DNA of 64,000 nt from Sutcliffiella horikoshii (GCA_001636495.1 KV440964.1:1132666-1196665); one strand, 5' to 3'. Counted from the stretch's first letter, positions 50,044 through 59,613 are shown. Notes: generated by a model not told the origin, from the sequence alone. Program-made: numbers and translations.

Positions 50044-51003
50044 ATGGCAAGCGAATCGCTGACTAACCGCAAACCAAAAGGGACAGGCATCGTAACCAGG
50101 TTGAAAAAGCTCGCTTTCGGAATGAAAGGGAACGACGGCCTTCTTTTTAAGCTATTCATTTACGGTTTGTTGATCGGAATCGGCTTTGTTTATTTATTTC
50201 CGTTGCTCTACATGGTTTCTTACAGTTTGAAAAGTTTGGATGATATTCTGAATCCACTTGTAAACTGGATTCCGACGCAAGTTTATCTGGACAACTATCA
50301 ATCTGCTTATACCGTGCTGAAATTCCTGCCTACATTAGTGGAGTCCTTATATGTAACGGCAATTCCAGCAATTGTCCAAACAGCCGTATGCGCGGTTGTA
50401 GGATATGGTTTTGCACGCTTTGCCTTTCCGTTCAAACGGACGATGTTCGTGCTGGTATTGATGACTTTCATCATACCGCCTCAAGTAACCGTCATCCCTC
50501 GTTATGTATTTTTTAACGAGATTGGCATTCTAGGGAGCATTCAGGCTTTCTTGTTTCCTGCCTTGCTTGGACAGGGGATCAACAGTGCAATATTCATTCT
50601 GATTTTCTATCAATTCTTTAAAATGATGCCTAAAGCGCTTGAGGAAGCCGCCCAGCTTGATGGTGCAGGATACTTACGGATCTTCTTGACACTTGCGCTT
50701 CCTATGGCCGCGCCAGCCATCATCATTTCATTCTTATTCTCATTTGTTTGGTACTGGAATGAAACATATTTAGCGGCGATCTATTTTGGTAACTCATTAA
50801 CCACCTTACCGCTTGAGCTGCAAAAGTTCGTAGCGACCTATCAACAGATGTACCCGCAAAGTGGCGGGGAAGCATCTGAAATCAATGAAGGCATCAATAT
50901 GGCAGGCACCGTTATGACAATCTTGCCGATGCTTGTTGTCTATGCCATCACGCAACGCTGGTTTGTCGAAGGTGTAGACCGCTCTGGTATAGCGGGTGAA
51001 TAA
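50044..51003 (+). CDS. Sugar ABC transporter permease (MalG type, second pair)
   Basis: The 319-residue protein has an N-terminal basic extension, six predicted helices and the EAA loop EAAQLDGAGYLRIFLTLALP. It has AAAGGAGG upstream and pairs with the permease at 49166. It ends the transport operon; the GH3 gene follows after operator sites. Confidence 0.9.
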   Translation: MASESLTNRKPKGTGIVTRLKKLAFGMKGNDGLLFKLFIYGLLIGIGFVYLFPLLYMVSYSLKSLDDILNPLVNWIPTQVYLDNYQSAYTVLKFLPTLVESLYVTAIPAIVQTAVCAVVGYGFARFAFPFKRTMFVLVLMTFIIPPQVTVIPRYVFFNEIGILGSIQAFLFPALLGQGINSAIFILIFYQFFKMMPKALEEAAQLDGAGYLRIFLTLALPMAAPAIIISFLFSFVWYWNETYLAAIYFGNSLTTLPLELQKFVATYQQMYPQSGGEASEINEGINMAGTVMTILPMLVVYAITQRWFVEGVDRSGIAGE

Positions 51004-51046
51004 ATGGGTAAAGAGTGCCATTAAGGCCTCTTTATCGAAATAAATA

Positions 51047-51056
51047 GAAACGTTTC
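51047..51056. promoter_or_regulatory. GAAACGTTTC operator before the GH3 gene
   Basis: A perfect palindrome in ATAGAAACGTTTCGACA, 112 bases before the GH3 ATG. A related AAAACGTTTC lies at 51114-51123. A weak promoter TTCGAC-N18-TATAGA (51054-51083) overlaps the first site. Confidence 0.6.
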
Positions 51057-51113
51057 GACAATGGTTGTCGATTATAGTATAGAAATGCTTAATTTTATTC
51101 ATTTTTTTCAGTA

Positions 51114-51123
51114 AAAACGTTTC
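51114..51123. promoter_or_regulatory. AAAACGTTTC operator variant before the GH3 gene
   Basis: A one-mismatch copy 67 bases after the first site and 36 bases before the start codon. Confidence 0.4.
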
Positions 51124-51158
51124 GTGTGTGGATGACGCGATCTGGGAGGTTATCAGGA

Positions 51159-53317
51159 ATGGCTAAAAACATGGAAAGTCTGTTAGAACAAATGACGTTA
51201 GAGGAAAAAATAGCCCAGCTCATGCAGTTGGCAACATTCTTCTATAAAGGTGCAGCAGGGGATGGAGAAATTACCGGCCCTCTTGAGGATATGGGGATTT
51301 CGAATGAAGTGGTGCAAAACAGCGGATCCGTTCTTGGTGCATCGGGGGCATGGGAAGTTGCCAATATTCAACGTGAGCATCTTGCGGAGAACCGTTTAGG
51401 TATTCCTCTACTGATGATGGCAGATATCGTCCACGGATTTAAAACCATCTTTCCGGTGCCTCTTGCAATCGGGTGCTCATGGGATGCAGAACTTGCGGAA
51501 AAGAGTGCAGAAATTGCGGCAAAAGAAGCTGCTGTTTCAGGCGTACATGTCACGTTTGCACCAATGGTCGATTTAGTTCGTGATCCAAGATGGGGACGTG
51601 TGATGGAATCAACCGGGGAAGATCCTTATCTGAACAGTGTCTTTGCCAAGGCCTTTGTACGAGGCTTTCAAGGAGAGGACTTGACCAATGACACTCACCG
51701 GGTTGCAGCATGCGTGAAGCATTTCGCAGCATACGGCGCACCAGAAGGAGGCCGTGACTATAATACGGTCAACATGTCAGAAAGACAGCTTCGCGAATCT
51801 TACTTGCCAGCTTACAAAGCGGCACTTGATGAAGGCTGCGAAATGGTGATGACCGCTTTTAACACGGTTGACGGCATCCCTGCATCTGGAAACAAAAAGT
51901 TGATGAGAGACTTGTTACGCTCAGAATGGGGATTTGACGGCGTGATGATCTCCGACTGGGGAGCCGTGAAAGAACTAATTCCACACGGTGTAGCAGAAGA
52001 CGAACGGGAAGCTGCTTTAAAAGGATTGGAAGCCAGCGTGGACATTGAAATGATGACCGCCTGTTACGTGAAAAATCTTGGAGACCTTGTGGAAAGCGGC
52101 GGGCTTTCGGAAGCACTGATCGATGAATCAGTCTTACGTATTCTCAATTTGAAAAATAAACTAGGACTTTTTGAAAATCCTTACCGAGGGACGAGCGAAG
52201 AACTAGAAGAAGAAGTGATCATGTCCGAAGATCATCGCCAAGTGGCAAAGGAACTTGCCATCAAATCTTGTGTTCTCTTAAAAAATGATGAGGTCTTACC
52301 GTTGAACAAAGAACAGAAGGTCGCACTAATCGGACCTTTTGCGAAAAATGGGGACGTGCTTGGACCATGGTCCTGGCAAGGCTCAAAGGAAGCGGCTGTG
52401 CAAGTATATGATGGATTACTCGCAAAAACATCAGAGGCTAACCTTTTGGCGGCACAAGGGTCTGATATCGAAACGGTGACAGAAGAGCAACTGGCTCAAG
52501 CTGTTAAGACAGCAAATGGTGCCGATGTCATCGTCCTGGCCCTTGGGGAAGCCTCCGAAATGAGTGGGGAAGGTGGTTGCAAGCGGATATCCGCCTTCCG
52601 GAAGCACAAATAAAACTTGTTGAGAAAATAAAAGAGCTTGGAAAACCTGTCGTGACGGTTCTTTTCAATGGACGTCCGTTAGATTTACATGGAGTGATTG
52701 CTGAATCCGATGCCTTGCTTGAAGCATGGTATCCAGGAACAGAAGCCGGTTCAGCCATAGCAGATTTGTTGTTTGGAGATGCGAATCCATCAGGAAGACT
52801 AACGATGAGTTTCCCGTATTCGGTCGGACAGGTTCCGGTCTACTATAACTGCTTCAACACAGGACGCCCTCAAGGAGAAAACAAGCAGGAGCGTTATGTG
52901 ACACATTATCTTGATATTCCAAATGAGCCTTTACTGCCGTTCGGCTTTGGATTAAGTTATACCACGTTTGATTACAGTGGTATGTGTCTTTCAGCACATA
53001 GCCTGACTGAGGACTCTAGCATCGACGTTTCTGTAAACGTGACGAACACCGGTGAGGGTGCCGGGGAAGAAACGGTTCAATTCTATATCCGTGACCTCTC
53101 AGGCGAAATCGTCCGCCCGCTTAAAGAACTTAAAGGCTATGAAAAAGTATGGCTAACGCCTGGTGAAACAAAGCAAGTCACCTTCACCATCACAGAAGAC
53201 CAGCTCCGATACTACCATTCGGACCTGACCTTCCAAAGCGACAAAGGCAAATTCCACGCCATGATCGGCCCAAACAGCAACGAATTGACAATAATAGAGT
53301 TCATTTTAAATAAGTAG
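51159..53317 (+). pseudogene. GH3 beta-glucosidase, frameshifted
   Basis: The first frame (51159-52613) encodes the GH3 TIM barrel with KHFAAYG and the nucleophile in MISDWGAV, then the start of the second domain up to SGEGG. The rest (NGRPLDLHG, WYPGTEAGSAIADLLFGDANPSGRL, and a fibronectin-like end) continues in another frame to 53317. A one-base loss near 52577-52584 would explain it: between SGEGG and ADIRLPEAQI the frame changes. Repaired, it would have about 719 residues, normal for GH3. ATG 51159 lies after GGGAGGT. The Listeria relative splits sophorose. It may be a recent mutation or a sequencing error. Confidence 0.85.
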
Positions 53318-53340
53318 TCTTTAACTAAAGTGCAGTATTA

Positions 53341-53469
53341 GCAGATGATTGGAGAAAAAGGCGTAGACTCCAGCGGGGGAGTAGCGGCAATGTTGAGACC
53401 CCGCAGGCAAAGCCGAGCAGGCTCAAGGCCGCCCCGCGGAAAGCGAAGCCTTTTTCGGAAATCACCTGC
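53341..53469 (+). repeat. Nested palindromic repeat, copy 8 (GH3-GH94 gap)
   Basis: The arms are GCAGATGATTGGAGAAAAAGGC and GCCTTTTTCGGAAATCACCTGC. The blocks are GACTCCAGCGGGG, TTGAGACCCCGC, GAGCAGGCTCAAG and CCCCGCGGAAAGCG. A spurious in-frame extension of the next gene runs through it. Confidence 0.9.
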
Positions 53470-53509
53470 GTCGTATTATCAGCAACAAAGATTAAAGGAG
53501 GACTTTAAT

Positions 53510-56500
53510 ATGCAAACAACAACAGCCAATCAAAAGATTAATATAGAAGCAGGAGACGTCCGCTTCACCTTCCTAAACAGCGGGGACCTCTTCGAAGCAA
53601 CACACAAAGAAATCATGATCAACCAATGGATGTCCAACCTGATCGACGGTGCACTGAACAATCTATACCTTCGCGTTCACAGCGAAAACGGCATCAAAGC
53701 CTACCCGCTACTAGGCGTAAAATCCACCAGCAACACTAGCCATTCCCAAAACGAAATCAAATGGGAAGGCACCGTTGCAAACATCGACTATTCCGTAAAC
53801 TTCCGTCTATCAGAAAAAGGCATCTGGTTCTGGGATGTAAAAGTGAATGGCGCAGGCCAAACAGTCGATATCGTTTACAGTCAAGACGTTGGAATCGGAA
53901 GCAAAGGACTTGTACGTACAAACGAATCCTACCTGTCTCAATACATCGACCACACCGTATTTGAAAACGAGCAAAATGGCTATGTTGTTTGCTCCCGCCA
54001 GAACCAGCCGCAACCAGGAGGTTTCCCATACCTGCAGCAAGGTTCCCTGACAAAAGCAGTGGGTTATTCCACAGATGGCTTCCAATTCTTTGGGCTTTCT
54101 TACAAGGAAACAAATGAGCCTGAAGTGCTGACAAAAGAAACACTTGCCAATGAAATCTATCAATATGAATTTGCTTTTACAGGACTGCAATCAGAAAAGG
54201 TTGTGCTTGATGGACAAGAAAGCTTTGTCTTTTACGGCTTATTTAAAGAAAATCATCAGGAAGCTGTGACAGAGCTTGAGTTTGTTGATGAAGTTGCACG
54301 AGCTTGGGAAGAAGTGAAGGGGCTTGTTTCTGACTCTTCTGAAGAGCTTGCAAAAGTCAGTGCTAACGCAAACCTGTCCGGTGTGCTTTCCGGGTCTTCT
54401 TTTACAAAAGAAGAGTTAGATAAATACTTCCCAGTTCGACAGCAAGAAGAATGGGAAGGAGAAACGTTGCTATCTTTCTTCACTGATACGTATGAGCACA
54501 TCGTGTTAAAAGAAAAAGAGCTTATCGTGGAACGTCCGCACGGCCATATCATCATGTCTGGCAATAATGACAAAATGACGGAAAACATCATCACCTCCAC
54601 ATCTTATATGTACGGAATCTTCAATTCACAGCTTGTGGTAGGAAACACTTCTTTCCATAAGATGATGACAAATGCTCGTAACGCATTGAATGTCATGAAA
54701 ACTTCCGGACAGCGCATTTATGTAGAGGTGGAAGAACAGTACAAGTTATTAACGATGCCTACCTTGTTTGAAATCGGTTTTAACTATTCTCGCTGGTATT
54801 ATAAAACGGCAGACGATGTAATCGTAGTAACAAACTATACGGTCGTAGATTCTCCGGACATTCAACTGGAAGTAGCTTCTGAAAACGGCAAAAACTATCG
54901 TTTCCTTGTTACGAATCAAATCTCCATGAATAACAACGAGCTGGTTGTTTCCTATGATATGAAACAGAATGGCAAAGTACTGACGTTCACAGCAGTGGAA
55001 GGGTCTGACAGCAAGCATGTATATCCTGATCTGGCTTATAAGCTGACTGTGGAAGGCGCAGACTTTACGGTTAGTGATGAAACAAAGCTTGCAGAAGGGG
55101 TGGCTCCTGGATCTGCTTCCCTTGTGGTATTGGAAACAGAAGCAACAACAAGCTGGACGATGACGGTTCAAGGGTTGTTACACGGTGAAGAGAGGGAATT
55201 TGTGACTTCGAACTTTGCTACAGAGGTAGAGCGTTTTCGTGCATTTTTTGAAAAAGTGATGAACGGCTTCAAGTTGTCATTGGGTAATGAAAGCAAGGAA
55301 GAGCTTGAAAAAATGAATGCCACTGCATGGTGGTACACGCACAACATGCTGGTTCATTATTCTGTGCCACATGGCCTGGAGCAGTACGGTGGAGCGGCAT
55401 GGGGAACGCGTGATGTTTGCCAGGGGCCAACGGAGTACTTCATGGCAACGCAAAACTACGATAGCGTGAAGGAAATCATCAAAAAAGTTTACACCCATCA
55501 ATATGAGGATACTGGAAACTGGCCGCAATGGTTCATGTTTGATAACTACAACCGTATCCAAAGTGAAGAGAGCCATGGAGACATCATCGTTTGGCCACTT
55601 AAAGTGTTAAGTGATTACCTGACGATTACAAAGGACTACTCAATTTTAGAAGAGAAGGTTCCTTACACTGTTCGCGGTGCGTTCCATTTCACAGAGGAAA
55701 AAGCTACTGTGTTAGAACATGCGAAAAAAGAAATTCAATATATTAAGGATCACTTCCTACATGATACATTTTTATCTTCCTATGGGGATGGAGACTGGGA
55801 TGATACGCTGCAACCTGCAAATGCCCAACTGAAGCAATACATGGTATCGAGCTGGACCGTTTCCTTGACATACCAAGTATTGAACACTCTTTCCAAAGCA
55901 CTTGAGGAAGTATTGACAGATGAAGCAGAAGATCTGAAGGCTTTGGCAAAAGGAATTGAAATCGACTTTAACAAATACATGCTTGCATCTGATGTAATCC
56001 CTGGTTTTGTCTACATGGAAGAACAGGACAAACCGGAATTGATGGTACACCCTGAAGATACGAAAACCGGCATTCATTATCGTTTGCTACCGATGACTCG
56101 CAGTATGATTAGCGAACTATTGACACCAGAACAGGCGAAAGCACACTTTGAACTTATCAAGAAAGAGTTGTACTGCCCAGACGGCGTGCGCCTTATGAAC
56201 CGCCCGGCAAACTATGCAGGAGGGGTCAGCACACACTTCAAACGTGCAGAGCAAGCGGCAAACTTCGGCCGTGAAATCGGACTTCAATATGTGCATGCAC
56301 ATATCCGTTACGTGGAAGCGATGGCGAAGCTTGGTAAGACAGATGAAGTGTGGAATGGTTTGAATACCATCAACCCAATCAACATCCAAAAGGCTGTTCC
56401 AAACGCAGAACGTCGCCAAAGCAATGCATACTTCAGCTCTTCTGACGGCCAGTTCAACGACCGATATGAAGCGCAAGAGCAATTCGGGAAGCTGCGCGAC

Positions 56501-56854
56501 GGCTCTGTCAAAGTAAAAGGCGGCTGGAGAATCTACTCTAGTGGACCTGGTATCTACATGAATCAATTGATCTCCAACTGCCTTGGCATCCGTTTCCAAG
56601 CTGGAGACCTTGTAGTGGATCCTGTATTACCAGCAGATATGAACGGCCTTCATTTTACTTATAAAGTGAATGGGCATGATGTTCAGTTTGTTTATCACTT
56701 AGATCAAGAGCAGAAGCAAGTTAGGGTGAATGGCAAAACGGTGGATGGAGCAGAAGTGTCCAACCGCTACCGGAACGGTGGGTTTGTCATCAGCAAATCC
56801 GTATTGGAACAACATTTGGTTGAAGGTGAAAATAAAATCGAGGTATTTATCTAA
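53510..56854 (+). CDS. GH94 phosphorylase, probable 1,2-beta-oligoglucan phosphorylase
   Basis: The 1114-residue protein has an N-terminal beta-sandwich half (about 1-620) and an (alpha/alpha)6 barrel (about 640-1030) with DGDWDDTLQPAN near residues 760-771, where the DWxD motif holds the general acid of GH94. WYTHNMLVHYSVPHGLEQYG opens the barrel. Length and layout match the Listeria innocua enzyme that splits beta-1,2-glucans with phosphate to glucose-1-phosphate. ATG 53510 follows AAAGGAGGA; the frame extends to 53345, but only through a repeat. It is cytoplasmic and follows the GH3 gene as in Listeria. Family confidence is high, linkage specificity moderate. Confidence 0.82.
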   Translation: MQTTTANQKINIEAGDVRFTFLNSGDLFEATHKEIMINQWMSNLIDGALNNLYLRVHSENGIKAYPLLGVKSTSNTSHSQNEIKWEGTVANIDYSVNFRLSEKGIWFWDVKVNGAGQTVDIVYSQDVGIGSKGLVRTNESYLSQYIDHTVFENEQNGYVVCSRQNQPQPGGFPYLQQGSLTKAVGYSTDGFQFFGLSYKETNEPEVLTKETLANEIYQYEFAFTGLQSEKVVLDGQESFVFYGLFKENHQEAVTELEFVDEVARAWEEVKGLVSDSSEELAKVSANANLSGVLSGSSFTKEELDKYFPVRQQEEWEGETLLSFFTDTYEHIVLKEKELIVERPHGHIIMSGNNDKMTENIITSTSYMYGIFNSQLVVGNTSFHKMMTNARNALNVMKTSGQRIYVEVEEQYKLLTMPTLFEIGFNYSRWYYKTADDVIVVTNYTVVDSPDIQLEVASENGKNYRFLVTNQISMNNNELVVSYDMKQNGKVLTFTAVEGSDSKHVYPDLAYKLTVEGADFTVSDETKLAEGVAPGSASLVVLETEATTSWTMTVQGLLHGEEREFVTSNFATEVERFRAFFEKVMNGFKLSLGNESKEELEKMNATAWWYTHNMLVHYSVPHGLEQYGGAAWGTRDVCQGPTEYFMATQNYDSVKEIIKKVYTHQYEDTGNWPQWFMFDNYNRIQSEESHGDIIVWPLKVLSDYLTITKDYSILEEKVPYTVRGAFHFTEEKATVLEHAKKEIQYIKDHFLHDTFLSSYGDGDWDDTLQPANAQLKQYMVSSWTVSLTYQVLNTLSKALEEVLTDEAEDLKALAKGIEIDFNKYMLASDVIPGFVYMEEQDKPELMVHPEDTKTGIHYRLLPMTRSMISELLTPEQAKAHFELIKKELYCPDGVRLMNRPANYAGGVSTHFKRAEQAANFGREIGLQYVHAHIRYVEAMAKLGKTDEVWNGLNTINPINIQKAVPNAERRQSNAYFSSSDGQFNDRYEAQEQFGKLRDGSVKVKGGWRIYSSGPGIYMNQLISNCLGIRFQAGDLVVDPVLPADMNGLHFTYKVNGHDVQFVYHLDQEQKQVRVNGKTVDGAEVSNRYRNGGFVISKSVLEQHLVEGENKIEVFI

Positions 56855-56905
56855 GCTTTTTTACCACAAAAGGGTAAAATAGGAAGATGCCAATTAAATT
56901 ATGGG

Positions 56906-56938
56906 ATACGGCGTAGAGTTATGTGCGCCGTATTTCTT
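56906..56938 (+). terminator. Hairpin after the GH94 gene
   Basis: ATACGGCG (56906-56913) pairs with CGCCGTAT (56926-56933), followed by TTCTTTG. The T-run is weak, so read-through into the oxidoreductase is possible. Confidence 0.5.
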
Positions 56939-56955
56939 TGTGAGGAGAGAAAGTC

Positions 56956-58071
56956 TTGAAAAAAGTGAAAGTAGGCGTCATCGGGACCGGCACCATCAGC
57001 GGAATTTATTTAGAAGCGCCAACCAAATTTTCCATCTTGGACATTGTGGCAGTGGCAGACTTGAATTTAGAACGTGCGAAAGAAAGGGCAGCAGAATATA
57101 ACGTGGAGAAAGTCTACACGGTCAAAGAAATGCTGGCAGATCCGGAAATAGAAATGGTCATCAACCTGACCATTCCAAAAGCACATTACGAAGTGACACT
57201 TGCAGCACTTGAAGCCGGCAAGCACGTATTTGTTGAAAAACCACTGACGATAGAAGTGGAAGAAGGGAAAAAACTATTAGAGCTGGCTGAGCAAAAGGGG
57301 CTGCGTATTGGTTGTGCCCCAGATACCTTCCTTGGCGGCGCGCTGCAAACCTGCCGCAAGCTTATCGATGAAGGTGTGATTGGCAAGCCGGTTGCTGCAA
57401 CAGGTTTTATGCTTGGAGCAGGTCCGGAAGGCTGGCATCCAGCACCTGACTTTTACTACCAAAAGGGTGGCGGGCCAATGTTTGACATGGGACCGTATTA
57501 TTTAACGGCTTTCATTCACCTTTTGGGGCCAATCAAACGAGTGGCTGGTTCGACTCAATCAGCCTTTGAAAAGCGGACTGTGACAAGAGAAGAAGATTAT
57601 GGACGTCAAATTCCAGTAGAAACACCAACACATGTCACAGGTTTGCTTGATTTTGAAAATGGAGCGGTAGGAACGCTAATCACAAGTTTTGATGTGATGG
57701 GCGGCACCCAGCTTCCTTGCATGGAAATCTACGGCACAAAGGGAACATTAAGTGTTCCTGATCCGAATAATTTTGGCGGTGCGATTCGCGTCCGAGAATT
57801 TGGGGAGAACGATTTTAAGGAAGTTCCACTGGAATATGGGTACACAGATAACAGCAGAGGAATCGGTGCGGCTGATATGGCCCATGCCATCAGAGCAGGC
57901 AGAGCTCATAGGGCAAATGGACATATGGCCTTGCAGGTTCTAGAGGTAATGCATGCCATCCACGAGTCTTCTGTGGAGGGAAAATATATGCACATTGAAA
58001 ATGTCTGTTCACGCCCAGAAATCCTGCCTTATGGATTGAACCAGAAAAATCAGGATTTGTTTGAAAATTAA
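56956..58071 (+). CDS. Gfo/Idh/MocA family oxidoreductase (first)
   Basis: The 371-residue protein has an N-terminal Rossmann fold (VGVIGTGTISGIY, 7-19), the family EKP motif (HVFVEKPL) and a C-terminal beta-sheet domain with PMFDMGPYYLTAF. Members oxidise or reduce sugars with a tightly held NAD(P), often at C3. TTG 56956 lies 9 bases after GAGGAG. It stands between the phosphorylase and lacI. It is more distant from the second oxidoreductase at 60439 than a recent duplicate would be. Confidence 0.88.
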   Translation: MKKVKVGVIGTGTISGIYLEAPTKFSILDIVAVADLNLERAKERAAEYNVEKVYTVKEMLADPEIEMVINLTIPKAHYEVTLAALEAGKHVFVEKPLTIEVEEGKKLLELAEQKGLRIGCAPDTFLGGALQTCRKLIDEGVIGKPVAATGFMLGAGPEGWHPAPDFYYQKGGGPMFDMGPYYLTAFIHLLGPIKRVAGSTQSAFEKRTVTREEDYGRQIPVETPTHVTGLLDFENGAVGTLITSFDVMGGTQLPCMEIYGTKGTLSVPDPNNFGGAIRVREFGENDFKEVPLEYGYTDNSRGIGAADMAHAIRAGRAHRANGHMALQVLEVMHAIHESSVEGKYMHIENVCSRPEILPYGLNQKNQDLFEN

Positions 58072-58115
58072 GCAGTCTATTCTTCTAGAAAACCCTCTAT
58101 GGAAGCTATAAACTA

Positions 58116-58144
58116 TTGAATAATAACAACGTTTACATTATGCT
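58116..58144 (+). promoter_or_regulatory. SigA promoter of lacI-type regulator
   Basis: TTGAAT (58116-58121), 17 bases and TATGCT (58139-58144). A perfect operator follows 14 bases later, so self-repression is likely. Confidence 0.65.
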
Positions 58145-58158
58145 AGAGATAGGAGATT

Positions 58159-58168
58159 GAAACGTTTC
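58159..58168. promoter_or_regulatory. GAAACGTTTC operator of the regulator gene
   Basis: A perfect palindrome in ATTGAAACGTTTCGAAA, same flanks as at 38454. It lies between the promoter and the coding region of the LacI-type gene. Confidence 0.65.
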
Positions 58169-58233
58169 GAAAAGGACAGATTCACTTGTTGATTTTGGAC
58201 AACGCGCCTGTCTTTAAAAGGGGGTTAAGCAAG

Positions 58234-59220
58234 GTGGCAACAATTAAAGATGTGGCAAAGCTAGCAGGAGTGGCTGTTTCAACCGCTTCCTATGCACTGA
58301 ATAATGTAAACAAAGTCAGTCCGGCTACGATGAAAAAGGTGCAGGAAGCCGCGAGGGAACTGAACTACTTCAAAAACGGCTTTGCATCTGATTTAAAAAG
58401 AACCAAAACAAACACAATTGCACTCATTTTAAGAGATCTATCTGGACCTTTCTATTCCGAGCTCATCAAAGGGGTACAGGAAGTGACAACAGCAAATGGG
58501 TATGACCTGATAGCATGCAGTTCTGTCGGTGGAGCGCAATCAACGGCAGCAAAATTTTTAAAAGAAAAAAGGGTGGATGGAGCAATTATCCTTGCCCATA
58601 ATATAACAAATGATATTGTCCTAGAATCAGCGCGCGAAGGCTTCCCAATCGTGGTACTTGACCGAAAACTTAATCACGAGTTTGTGTATCAAGTGGAAGT
58701 GGACAATATTCACGGCGGATATGCAGCAACAGAATACTTAATTAATAAAGGATTTAGCGAAATTGGCTATGTGAGCGGACCAATGAACTCGCATGATAAC
58801 GAGATGCGTTTTGCCGGTTACATGGCTGCCTTAAAGGACCATGGTATCCAATTCCAGAACAAATGGAAGCTATCCGGAGATTTCACTCGTGAAGGCGGCT
58901 ACCGGGCAACGAAAATGATGATTGCACAACGCCAGCTACCGAAAGCCCTTTTCTATGCCAACGATGAGATGGCGATCGGTGGCTTGCAAGCATTCAAAGA
59001 AAATAAAATCAACGTGCCTGATGATATTTCCATCATCGGTTACGATGATATCCAGCTGGCTGAATATGTGAGTCCGCCTTTGACAACAGTAAGACAACCG
59101 AAGTATGAAGTAGGGGCATTAGCGGTACATGTTGTGTTCCAAGCTTTAGCCAAAGAGGAGACGGTGGAGAACTACTATAACCTTTCTACCGAGATCGTGG
59201 AGCGTAAGTCGGTGAAATAA
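58234..59220 (+). CDS. LacI-family transcriptional regulator
   Basis: The 328-residue repressor has an N-terminal HTH (ATIKDVAKLAGVAVSTASYALN, 2-23) and hinge, then a periplasmic-binding-like sugar domain (about 60-328: IALILRDLSGPFYSELIKGV, IGYDDIQLAEYVSPPLTTVRQP). GTG 58234 lies 9 bases after AAAGGGGG and at the usual family start; TTG 58186 would add an odd leader. It is the best candidate for the protein that binds GAAACGTTTC. The inducer is probably a sophoro-oligosaccharide or a derived sugar. Confidence 0.9.
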   Translation: MATIKDVAKLAGVAVSTASYALNNVNKVSPATMKKVQEAARELNYFKNGFASDLKRTKTNTIALILRDLSGPFYSELIKGVQEVTTANGYDLIACSSVGGAQSTAAKFLKEKRVDGAIILAHNITNDIVLESAREGFPIVVLDRKLNHEFVYQVEVDNIHGGYAATEYLINKGFSEIGYVSGPMNSHDNEMRFAGYMAALKDHGIQFQNKWKLSGDFTREGGYRATKMMIAQRQLPKALFYANDEMAIGGLQAFKENKINVPDDISIIGYDDIQLAEYVSPPLTTVRQPKYEVGALAVHVVFQALAKEETVENYYNLSTEIVERKSVK

Positions 59221-59229
59221 GATAAACGC

Positions 59230-59267
59230 TGGGCCTTTCCTGTTGATATGACAGGAAGGGCTTTTTG
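59230..59267 (+). terminator. Terminator of the lacI-type gene
   Basis: GGGCCTTTCCTGT pairs with ACAGGAAGGGC around TGATATG, followed by TTTTTG. Confidence 0.85.
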
Positions 59268-59304
59268 TTTGATTGGTGGAGGAGTTTGATGGGAGGATTC
59301 GGCG

Positions 59305-59440
59305 TTTATCCATTGTAAAAAGAATTTATCCATTGTTCAGAGCCATATATCCATTGTAAAAAGATATTATCTATTGTAAAAAAAATATATCCATTGTAAA
59401 AGCGAATTATCCATTTATACAATGCACTTATCTATTTTCC
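59305..59440 (+). repeat. Tandem array of seven 20-21 bp units (TATCCATTGTAAAA)
   Basis: TATC(C/T)ATT units begin at 59307, 59327, 59348, 59368, 59388, 59408 and 59429, a period of 20 or 21 bases. The consensus core is TATCCATTGTAAAAA. Units differ by a few changes each. It lies between the lacI terminator and the thuA promoter. Another pair of 20-base units, TCGGAATTTTA and TCGGACTTTAA, lies at 59511 and 59531. Confidence 0.8.
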
Positions 59441-59543
59441 TCGTTCCCATCAAGTTCACGCCAGTCATCTTCCTTCCCCTTCCCTGTACTCCCACCCTTG
59501 ACGCGAAAAGTCGGAATTTTACCATCTAGTTCGGACTTTAACA

Positions 59544-59572
59544 TTGAAAACGCTTTATTATCCATTTATAAT
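59544..59572 (+). promoter_or_regulatory. SigA promoter of the thuA operon, with cre-like site
   Basis: TTGAAA (59544-59549), 17 bases and TATAAT (59567-59572). TTGAAAACGCTTTAT overlaps the -35 box and misses the cre consensus at one fixed position. Confidence 0.65.
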
Positions 59573-59613
59573 GTAGAAGAGTTATCTGGAGACGTTACTT
59601 GAATCGCAATATG

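Noticed and set aside
52577-53317. Independent second glycosidase gene
   Set aside because: The frame has no start signal and encodes exactly the missing C-terminal part of the GH3 protein, so it is the same gene after a frameshift.
53345-53509. N-terminal extension of the GH94 protein by 55 residues
   Set aside because: The extension runs through repeat copy 8 and has no ribosome-binding site. ATG 53510 follows AAAGGAGGA and gives the family length.
59305-59440. CRISPR array
   Set aside because: Units of 20-21 bases follow each other directly, with no unique spacers, no leader and no cas genes nearby.
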